6,650 bases of DNA, taken from contig DASTQL010000013.1 in NCBI GenBank assembly GCA_035761805.1, positions 1-6,650 of the forward strand, in the 5' to 3' direction. The position numbers and the translations under genes are program-made. Positions 1 to 5,430 of this stretch are shown piece after piece (positions within the stretch are counted from its first letter, which is position 1; each line of letters begins with the position of its first letter). This DNA is from DASTQL01 sp035761805. Lineage in GTDB: Bacteria; Actinomycetota; Actinomycetes; Jiangellales; Jiangellaceae. The notes under the pieces are model-generated. The model was not told the origin of the DNA. It saw only the letters and a list, made by a program, of their open reading frames with translations, and did not search any database.

Positions 1-5
1 CGGGT

Positions 6-401
6 ATGACCACGACGACCGCCACGCCGACCCGCCACCGGGGGCTCGGTGCCTTCCTCGGGCTCGTCTCCCTCTCCGCGTACGGAGGGGTGGTCGGGTT
101 CCTGGCCGGCGCCATCGACATGGGACCGGAGATCACCTCCCGGTTCCCCTTCGCCAGCCCGGTCCTCGCGGGGATCGCCCTGCTCGCGGTGGTGGCCGTA
201 CCGACGACCGTCGCGGCGGTCGCGGCGTTGCGGGGGTCGCCGCGCACGGGTGATCTGACCACGGTCGCCGGCGTCCTGCTCGTCGGCTGGATCGTGGTGC
301 AGGTACTGGTCATCCGCGAGTTCTCGTGGTTCCAGCCGGCCTACGGGCTGGTCGGGTTGGTGTTGCTGGTCCTCGGCCTGCGGCTGCGCGCCCGAGGCTG
401 A
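6..401 (+). CDS. Small four-helix integral membrane protein, function unknown
   Basis: Encodes 131 residues from an ATG at position 6. Only five bases precede it, so its ribosome binding site cannot be judged. After a Thr-rich, basic cytoplasmic-looking N-terminus there are four hydrophobic segments at about residues 14-36, 52-75, 84-104 and 110-127. The chain ends in a basic tail (LRLRARG), typical of a small inner-membrane protein. The loop after helix 1 carries DMGPEITSRFPF and the loop before helix 4 carries REFSWFQP. This architecture resembles uncharacterised small membrane proteins common in actinobacteria; I recognise no catalytic or transport motif. It converges on the secreted-protein gene on the other strand, with a hairpin between them, so it is probably the last gene of a unit that enters from the left. 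Membrane location is well supported; function is not. Confidence 0.8.
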   Translation: MTTTTATPTRHRGLGAFLGLVSLSAYGGVVGFLAGAIDMGPEITSRFPFASPVLAGIALLAVVAVPTTVAAVAALRGSPRTGDLTTVAGVLLVGWIVVQVLVIREFSWFQPAYGLVGLVLLVLGLRLRARG

Positions 402-411
402 CAGCCGCGAA

Positions 412-440
412 CGACCCGGGGTGTCACCACCCCGTGGTCG
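412..440. terminator. Bidirectional hairpin terminator between convergent genes
   Basis: CGACCCGGGGTG (412-423) pairs with CACCCCG-T-GGTCG (428-440) around the four-base loop TCAC. This gives 12 base pairs interrupted by a single bulged T at 435. It lies in the 50-bp gap between the stop codons of two convergent genes, starting 11 bp after the + strand stop and ending 11 bp from the - strand stop. There is no strong U-tract on either side, which is common for actinobacterial terminators. Position and symmetry suggest it serves both transcripts. Confidence 0.75.
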
Positions 441-451
441 CCGCTTCGTCG

Positions 452-958
452 TCAGGCACAGGTGAACTGGTCCCTGCTGATCACGACATCGCCTCGGCCG
501 TTGACGGTGATCTTCCCCGACAGCGACATCGTCAGTCGCGAGCCGTCCGTGCCGGTGAGGACGCTGCGGAGCCGGTACTGGGCGATGAGGAGGTCGTCCG
601 CCTCGCCCGAGGCGGTGGCGAGCACGTTCAGCTTCTCCCGGTACGTGCCGGAGTAGCTCGGGAGCGTGGCGTCGTCCGGGATCAGCTCGACGAAGCCGTC
701 GACGACCCCGTTCACGTGGCCCTCGTCCGAGGGACCGTCGCCTGTCGACAAGACCAGCTTGGCCTGCCCGGTCCGGACCTCGTGGAACGTGCCGGCCCAG
801 TCGACGCACGGGATCTCGCCTGCAGCGAATGGCTCGTAGGCGTCGTACTCCTCCACGTAGACGTCGTGCTGAGCGGGTGCGCCGGCAGCCGGCAGGGCGC
901 CGAGGGCCAGGGCGGCTGCCACGAGCGAGGCGGCGAGGGTGGCGGTGGTGAGCTTCAT
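452..958 (-). CDS. Small secreted protein with signal peptide, function unknown
   Basis: Encodes 168 residues with a Sec-type signal peptide: MKLTT, then an Ala/Leu-rich core at residues 6-22, then AAGAPAQ. Cleavage is likely after residue 27 (AGA) or 29 (APA). There is no lipobox cysteine, so it is probably released or wall-associated rather than a lipoprotein. The mature part is about 140 residues, acidic near its start (VEEYDAYEPF) and followed by alternating polar/hydrophobic stretches (QAKLVLS, RLTMSLSGKITVNG) that suggest a beta-rich, possibly barrel-like fold. Only two cysteines remain, C51 and C167, near the two ends, so one disulfide could close the domain. The start is supported by the strong Shine-Dalgarno sequence AAGGAGAGGT at 964-973, five bases upstream. 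It lies 30 nt downstream of a membrane-protein gene on the same strand and is probably co-transcribed with it. I do not recognise a characterised family. Confidence 0.82.
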   Translation of the reverse strand: MKLTTATLAASLVAAALALGALPAAGAPAQHDVYVEEYDAYEPFAAGEIPCVDWAGTFHEVRTGQAKLVLSTGDGPSDEGHVNGVVDGFVELIPDDATLPSYSGTYREKLNVLATASGEADDLLIAQYRLRSVLTGTDGSRLTMSLSGKITVNGRGDVVISRDQFTCA

Positions 959-988
959 GACAGACCTCTCCTTCGTACGAGTCGGCGG

Positions 989-1441
989 TCAGCCGACCAG
1001 GCAGGTGACGGTCCCGACGACGAACGCCAGCGAGCCGAGGGCCAGCGCGGTACCGCTGGACCCGGACAGAGAGCCCACCCGGCGCCTGTGCTCGAGGGCG
1101 GTACCGACGGCGACGGCACCGAGAATCGTCGTCCACCCGGCCCAGAAGGCGAGGAAGGTCACCGCCGCGACGACGGCGAGCACGAGCGACGTCCGGGCGA
1201 GCCGATGCGGGGGGCCGTTCCACGCCCGCCGGGCTGCCCACACCGCGAGGAGAGCCCCTACGAGCGCGATCAGTGCCATCACCAGGTGCTCGGCTTCGAG
1301 GGCGGCGGGGTCGGTGTCGCGGTTGAGACCGAGGAGCTCCCCGGCGGCGACAGCCGTGGCGTACGCCGCGAACCCGATGGTCGCCGTGATGCCGGGGGTC
1401 AAGGTCCGTGGGGCGGCCTTTCCCTCTGTCGTCACGCTCAT
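989..1441 (-). CDS. Small four-helix membrane protein, function unknown
   Basis: Encodes 150 residues. The reading frame stays open upstream to an ATG at 1573, but the true start is the ATG at 1439-1441. It is preceded by a near-perfect AAGGAGG (1446-1452), and the 44 upstream residues are unstructured, Gly/Arg/Ser-rich and lie in the regulatory gap. Hydrophobic segments fall at about residues 17-38, 52-70, 82-114 (long, possibly two short helices) and 128-149. A charged loop (NRDTDPAALEAEH) follows helix 1 and a basic loop (EHRRRVG) precedes the last helix. No enzymatic or transporter signature is visible. It is the first gene of a probable two-gene unit with the secreted protein downstream, and is divergent from the histidine kinase. 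It could be a membrane partner or anchor for the secreted product, but that is inference from position only. Confidence 0.78.
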   Translation of the reverse strand: MSVTTEGKAAPRTLTPGITATIGFAAYATAVAAGELLGLNRDTDPAALEAEHLVMALIALVGALLAVWAARRAWNGPPHRLARTSLVLAVVAAVTFLAFWAGWTTILGAVAVGTALEHRRRVGSLSGSSGTALALGSLAFVVGTVTCLVG

Positions 1442-1445
1442 GACT

Positions 1446-1452
1446 CCTCCTT
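1446..1452 (-). promoter_or_regulatory. Strong Shine-Dalgarno site fixing the 1441 start
   Basis: On the - strand this reads AAGGAGG, four bases upstream of the ATG at 1439-1441. It decides the start of the small membrane protein against the longer open frame that reaches 1573. Confidence 0.8.
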
Positions 1453-1466
1453 GGTTCGAGCATTGG

Positions 1467-1477
1467 GACCAGTGGTC
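1467..1477. repeat. 11-bp inverted repeat in the divergent promoter region
   Basis: GACCAGTGGTC is a perfect 5+1+5 inverted repeat. It lies 26 bp upstream of the - strand membrane-protein start and well upstream of the kinase. A dimeric regulator could bind here, or it may sit in the - strand promoter. I could not identify convincing -10 and -35 boxes, so the role is inferred from position and symmetry only. Confidence 0.35.
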
Positions 1478-1518
1478 ACAGCACACACGCCCTCCGGCAG
1501 GGCTGGATCCGTCACGAG

Positions 1519-1561
1519 ACCGGGTCGACCCGGGACTCCTCCCGGCTCGACCGGGACTCGG
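1519..1561. promoter_or_regulatory. Clustered palindromes and direct repeats, candidate operator
   Basis: The first element is a 14-bp perfect palindrome CCGGGTCGACCCGG (1520-1533). It runs into TCGACCCGGGACTC (1525-1538), which recurs 22 bp later as TCGACCGGGACTC (1547-1559) with one base deleted. CCGGGA (1530-1535), TCCCGG (1540-1545) and CCGGGA (1551-1556) form two mutually exclusive 6-bp stems. The array occupies the gap between the - strand membrane/secreted pair and the + strand kinase, ending about 40 bp before the kinase start. The 22-bp spacing is about two helical turns and suits two regulator dimers on the same face of the DNA. Autoregulation by the response regulator encoded downstream is the simplest hypothesis. 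A 5' leader structure is an alternative. Confidence 0.45.
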
Positions 1562-1601
1562 GTCATGGGACACCGAGCGCGGAAGGGTTCACACTGCAGT
1601 C

Positions 1602-3617
1602 GTGGGCGAGGTCCCGGGCAGTGATCGGGCGCGCAGGACCGCGGGGTGGGGGCTGGCGGCCTTGTCAGTCCTGCTGCTCGCGACGATCCCGGTCTCGACG
1701 TCCGGCGACGTCTACTCCCGCCCCGGGATCGTCGAGGACCCGGGGCAGGACGCGGTGTTCCTCGTCGTGGTGGTTCTCGCGTTCGTCCTCTCCGGTGCCG
1801 TCCTCGTTCACCTCCGGCCGAGAAACCTCATCGGCTGGTTGCTCCTGGCATGCGGGTGCCTGCAGTCCGTGCAGCTGAGCAGCAATGCGTACGGTGCCCG
1901 CGCTCTCACCGATCCCGACGGCTCGTTGCCGCTGGGCCTGCCGGTGATGTGGCTCGCGTCGTGGACCTGGCTCCCGGCCCTGCTCCTGCCGGTGCTCGTG
2001 CTCCCGGCGATCTACCCGACCGGCCGTCCTCCCTCACGCTTCTGGGCCCGGCACGTCCGCGTCTCGCTGTCCGGGATCGCTGCGGTCGTCCTCCTGGCGG
2101 CGACCGTCCAGGGTGTCGTCGACGACACGGTGGAGTTCGCGCGCCTCCCCTGGGACCTGCCGCGTTGGTCGGCGATCCTCCTCGGGGTGATCGGGCTCGT
2201 GCTCATCGTCCCGGCCGCGGCGACCTCGCTCGTCGGCACCACCGTCCGCGCGGTTCGGGCCCGCGCGCCCGAGCGTCAACAGCTCGTGTGGCTGGTCTGT
2301 GTCATCGGCGCCCTGCTGGTGACGACGTTCCTGCCGGTGGACTTCCTCCCGCTCGAATACCTCTTCGTGCTGTCGTACGCCTTCGTGCCGGTCGCCGTCG
2401 TCATCGGCGTGCTGCGCTACAGGCTGCTCGGCATCGAGGTCGTGCTTCGCCGGGGACTGCTCTACCTGCCGCTCACGCTGCTGGTCGCGCTGACGGTCGG
2501 CGGTCTGACGACGGTGCTGGCGCGCGTCGTTCCAGAGGGTCCGCTGCCTCTCGTCCTCTCGTCGGCCGTGGTCGCGGTGCTCCTGTTCCCCGTGGCCGGG
2601 AGGCTGCGGCGGCTCGTCGACAGGTTCGTGCTGGGCGAGCGAGCCGACCCGCTCACCGTCGTCGACCGGGTCTCGGCAGGGCTCGAGGTGGCCACGGACG
2701 ACCCCGTCGCGTCGATGGTGGAGGCCGTCGCCACCGGAGCCGGTGCCTCCTACGCGTCGGTCACCGACGAGCACGGTGCCGAGCTGGCCCGCGTGGGTGA
2801 GCCCGTCAGCAACTCGCTGCAGCTGCCGCTCCGACACCGCGGGCAGGTGCTGGGGGGCCTGGCCGTCGGGCCGCGGCGTGGGGAGCCCCGGGTGACCGAC
2901 CGGGACGCCCGCTTGATCGGTTCGCTGGTCCCCCACGTCGCGGCGGTCGTCCGGGCCGGCAGCATGGCGCGCGACCTCGCCAGGCAACGTGAGCGGGTCG
3001 TGGCCGCCACGCTCGCCGAGCGGGACCGCCTGCGCCGAGACCTGCACGACGGCCTCGGCCCCTCCCTGTCCGGCATCGCCCTCGGCCTCGAGGCCGCCGA
3101 GCACGCGCTCGACCGCGACACCCGGTCCGCCCACGACATCCTCGCCCGGACGAGGCAGGAGGCCGACAGCGCCGTACGGGAGGTGCGACGGGTGATCGAT
3201 GGACTGCGCCCGACCGTCCTCGACGAGCACGGGTTGCTCGGTGCCGTCCGGGAGACGGCCACGGCGCTCGGGCTCGGCCGGCCGGGCGGCCCGCGGTTCG
3301 ACCTCCGGGTCGACGGGCTGCCGGCGCTGGCTCCTCGGGTGGAGGAGGCGGCCTACCGCATCGTCGCCGAGTCGCTGACCAACGTCGTGCGGCACTCCGG
3401 GGCCGGACGCTGCGAGGTCCGCCTCGAGGTCTCCGACGACGGCCTCGAGGTGGCCGTCAGCGACGACGGCACCGGACCGAACGGGGCCGGTGACCCCGGC
3501 GTCGGGCTCGACTCGATGAGGCGCCGCGCCGTCGACCTCGGGGGGCGCCTCGCCGTCCGCGCCCTGCAGCCGCACGGCACGGCCGTCACAGCAGTCCTGC
3601 CTTGCGGGGAGCCGTGA
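1602..3617 (+). CDS. Polytopic membrane sensor histidine kinase (HisKA_3 / NarL-type system)
   Basis: Encodes about 671 residues. It is predicted to autophosphorylate on histidine in response to an unknown signal and pass the phosphate to the regulator encoded next to it. Residues 1-15 are basic, followed by about ten membrane segments up to residue ~335, including the RPRNLIGWLLLA and RYRLLGIEVVLRRGLLYLPLT stretches seen in many actinobacterial kinases of this class. A GAF-like cytosolic region spans about 365-455. The HisKA_3 dimerisation/phosphoacceptor helix has RDLHDGLGPSLSG with His482. The HATPase domain shows ESLTNVVRHSG (N594), SDDGTGP (D622) and GVGLDSM (633-639). The start is uncertain: the frame is open back to 939, but the extension lies antisense to two genes with good ribosome sites. 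GTG at 1602 is the best start next to the first helix, although its ribosome site is weak. The stop overlaps the regulator's GTG. Confidence 0.88.
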   Translation: MGEVPGSDRARRTAGWGLAALSVLLLATIPVSTSGDVYSRPGIVEDPGQDAVFLVVVVLAFVLSGAVLVHLRPRNLIGWLLLACGCLQSVQLSSNAYGARALTDPDGSLPLGLPVMWLASWTWLPALLLPVLVLPAIYPTGRPPSRFWARHVRVSLSGIAAVVLLAATVQGVVDDTVEFARLPWDLPRWSAILLGVIGLVLIVPAAATSLVGTTVRAVRARAPERQQLVWLVCVIGALLVTTFLPVDFLPLEYLFVLSYAFVPVAVVIGVLRYRLLGIEVVLRRGLLYLPLTLLVALTVGGLTTVLARVVPEGPLPLVLSSAVVAVLLFPVAGRLRRLVDRFVLGERADPLTVVDRVSAGLEVATDDPVASMVEAVATGAGASYASVTDEHGAELARVGEPVSNSLQLPLRHRGQVLGGLAVGPRRGEPRVTDRDARLIGSLVPHVAAVVRAGSMARDLARQRERVVAATLAERDRLRRDLHDGLGPSLSGIALGLEAAEHALDRDTRSAHDILARTRQEADSAVREVRRVIDGLRPTVLDEHGLLGAVRETATALGLGRPGGPRFDLRVDGLPALAPRVEEAAYRIVAESLTNVVRHSGAGRCEVRLEVSDDGLEVAVSDDGTGPNGAGDPGVGLDSMRRRAVDLGGRLAVRALQPHGTAVTAVLPCGEP

Positions 3618-4258
3618 CCGTCCGGGTGCTGGTTGCGGACGACCACCCGATGTACCGCTACGGGCTGGTCGCGGTCCTGTCCCAGACCGAGACGATCGAG
3701 GTGGTCGAGTCGGTGTCGACCGGCGAGGAGCTGATGCGTGCTGTCGCGCACCACGGTCCCGACGTGGTCGTCACCGACCTGACCATGCCCGGCCTCGACG
3801 GTGTCACCGCAACGTCGCGCCTGCTCGCCGCCCAGCCGGGAGTGGCGGTCCTGGTCCTGACGATGCACGAGGACGACGAGCATGTGGTCGCGGCGCTGCG
3901 GGCGGGTGCCCGCGGCTACCTCGTCAAGGGCGCGGACGGAGCCGAGATCGTCCGGGCCGTCGAGGCCGTGGCGGCGGGCGGAGCGGTCTACGGCGGCGCG
4001 GTCGCCGGCCGGATCGTCTCGTTCTACGCGGGCGAGCAGGCTGATTCGCCGACCGCCCGCGCCTTCCCTGACCTGACCCCCCGCGAGCGTGACGTGCTGG
4101 AGCTGCTGGCCGCCGGGTGCCGAAACCACGAGATCGCCCGGCGGCTCGGCGTGTCCGTGAAGACGGTGCGCAACCACGTCTCCCAGGTCCTGGTGAAGCT
4201 CGAGGTACCCGACCGGACCGCCGCTGCCCTCCGCGCGAAGGACGCGGGCCTCGGCTGA
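3614..4258 (+). CDS. NarL/FixJ-family response regulator with LuxR-type HTH
   Basis: Encodes 214 residues, normal length for the family. The receiver domain (about 1-120) has the acidic pair D9/D10, phosphoacceptor D55 in VVVTDLTMPG, T83 in VLVLTMHED and K105 in GYLVKGAD, so all switch residues are intact. A linker follows, then a LuxR-type helix-turn-helix at about 154-208 beginning LTPRERDVLELLAAG, with the recognition region GVSVKTVRNHVSQVL. On phosphorylation it should dimerise and bind DNA. The GTG start at 3614 overlaps the kinase stop as GTGA. The GGGGAG at 3606-3611 is too close to act as a normal ribosome site, so translational coupling is likely. A TTG four codons upstream is the only nearby alternative. 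The repeats upstream of the kinase are plausible binding sites, but no target is proven by the sequence. Confidence 0.93.
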   Translation: MTVRVLVADDHPMYRYGLVAVLSQTETIEVVESVSTGEELMRAVAHHGPDVVVTDLTMPGLDGVTATSRLLAAQPGVAVLVLTMHEDDEHVVAALRAGARGYLVKGADGAEIVRAVEAVAAGGAVYGGAVAGRIVSFYAGEQADSPTARAFPDLTPRERDVLELLAAGCRNHEIARRLGVSVKTVRNHVSQVLVKLEVPDRTAAALRAKDAGLG

Positions 4259-4276
4259 CCGGGCGGCGCCAGACGT

Positions 4277-4286
4277 ACGTGCACGT
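4277..4286. repeat. Short palindrome in the regulator-ligase gap
   Basis: ACGTGCACGT is a perfect 10-bp palindrome overlapping a second one, ACGTACGT (4273-4280). Both lie in the 67-bp gap before the ligase gene. They could be an operator for a separate promoter here. Alternating purine-pyrimidine palindromes of this size also arise by chance, so the call is tentative. No clear terminator was seen in this gap. Confidence 0.3.
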
Positions 4287-4325
4287 GGGGTGTGAGGCTG
4301 CGCGGCCCGTGGAACGACATGCTTC

Positions 4326-5423
4326 GTGGAGATCCGCAGAGTCGGCGTCGAGGAGGAGCTACTGGTCGTGGACCCGGTCGAGGGTCGGCCGGCACCGTTG
4401 CGGGAGGGCACCGTCGAGCTGGCGTCGGAGGAGGGTGTCGAGAAGGAGTTCAAGCGTGAGCAGGCCGAGATCGTCAGCCCGCCGTGCGAGGAGCTCGACC
4501 GGCTGCACGCGGAGCTGACCCGCCTGCGCGGCGAGCTGGCGGACCTCGCGGCGGAGCAGGACCTCGGCGTCGCCCCGCTCGGGACCAGCCCGATGTCCGT
4601 GCGTCCCACGCCGACGTCGGACGAGCGCTACAACGTCATGCGCCAGGAGTACGGCCTGACCGCCCGCGAGCAGCTCTGCTGCGGCTGCCACGTGCACGTG
4701 TCGGTCACGTCCCGCGAGGAGGGCGTCGCCGTGCTGGACCGGATCCGGCCGTGGCTGGCGGTCCTGGTCGCGCTCAGCACCAACTCGCCGTTCTGGCAGC
4801 AGGAGGACACCGGTTACGCCAGCTACCGCACCATGGTTGCCACGCGCTGGCCCAGCGCCGGGCCGACCGAGCTCTTCGGAGACCCGGCAGGTTACGACGC
4901 CGCGGTCGCTGGGCTGGTCGGCAGCGAAGCCATCCTCGACGACGGGATGGTCTACTTCGACGCCCGGCTCTCGGCCCGTTACCCCACGGTGGAGATCCGG
5001 GTCGCGGACGTGTGCCGCACGGTCGACGACTGCGTCGTCGTGGCGGCGCTGTGCCGTGGCCTGGTCGAGACGGCGGCCGCGGAGTGGCGGCGTGGGCGGG
5101 ACCCCGTTCGGGCCCGCACCGACCTGCTCCGCGCCGCGAGCTGGCGCGCCGCCCGCTCGGGCGTGAGCGGTGAGCTGGTCGACGTCCGTGACGCCCGACC
5201 GCGCCCCGCTGCCCACCTCGTCGGCGAGCTCGTGGACCACGTCGGCCCGGCCCTCGCTCGGTACGGAGACCTCGAACAGGTCGAGCGTGGGGTCGAGCGG
5301 TTGCTGAGCGAGGGCACCGGCGCGGACGCGCAGCGGGCCACGCTGCTGGAGACCCAGCGCTTCGAGGACGTCGTCCTCCGATCGCTCGTCCGGGTCGGCA
5401 CCGCGGCGGCTGATCCGCTATAA
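4326..5423 (+). CDS. YbdK-like carboxylate-amine ligase (glutamate-cysteine ligase family 2)
   Basis: Encodes 365 residues, the usual size for the GCS2/YbdK family of ATP-dependent carboxylate-amine ligases. E. coli YbdK has weak gamma-glutamylcysteine synthetase activity and its natural substrate is unsettled. Visible hallmarks are the N-terminal VGVEEELLVVDP (residues 6-17, acidic cluster E9-E11), KREQAEIVSPPCEEL, CCGCHVHVSV (118-127, H122/H124) and YPTVEIRVADVC with E223/R225. These are expected to contribute to nucleotide, metal and substrate binding by homology. The start is GTG at 4326, since the family motif begins almost at once; an ATG at 4319 is out of frame, and the ribosome site is weak. 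It lies 67 bp after the response regulator and 7 bp before the next gene, so the latter two are almost certainly one transcript. A soluble cytoplasmic enzyme is expected. A role in mycothiol or ergothioneine chemistry is possible but not shown; it looks like the YbdK branch rather than EgtA. Confidence 0.85.
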   Translation: MEIRRVGVEEELLVVDPVEGRPAPLREGTVELASEEGVEKEFKREQAEIVSPPCEELDRLHAELTRLRGELADLAAEQDLGVAPLGTSPMSVRPTPTSDERYNVMRQEYGLTAREQLCCGCHVHVSVTSREEGVAVLDRIRPWLAVLVALSTNSPFWQQEDTGYASYRTMVATRWPSAGPTELFGDPAGYDAAVAGLVGSEAILDDGMVYFDARLSARYPTVEIRVADVCRTVDDCVVVAALCRGLVETAAAEWRRGRDPVRARTDLLRAASWRAARSGVSGELVDVRDARPRPAAHLVGELVDHVGPALARYGDLEQVERGVERLLSEGTGADAQRATLLETQRFEDVVLRSLVRVGTAAADPL

Positions 5424-5430
5424 CCGGCCG

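Noticed and set aside
939..1601. Open N-terminal extension of the kinase frame on the + strand (221 extra residues), including an ATG at 1440
   Set aside because: The extension is low-complexity Arg/Ala/Pro/Thr-rich, has no domain, and lies antisense to the 989-1441 gene, which has a strong ribosome site and clear membrane helices. High GC keeps the frame open by chance.
326..1624. 432-residue + strand open frame
   Set aside because: Its translation is Gly/Arg/Pro-rich and lacks any domain. It runs across the hairpin and antisense to two better-supported genes.
2034..3575. 513-residue - strand open frame opposite the kinase
   Set aside because: It is the antisense shadow of the kinase, with composition rich in Arg, Gly, Asp and Gln and no domain, while the + strand carries intact kinase motifs.
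3353..5240. - strand open frames opposite the regulator and ligase
   Set aside because: They are Ser/Arg/Gly-rich shadows without recognisable motifs, opposite two genes with clear family signatures.
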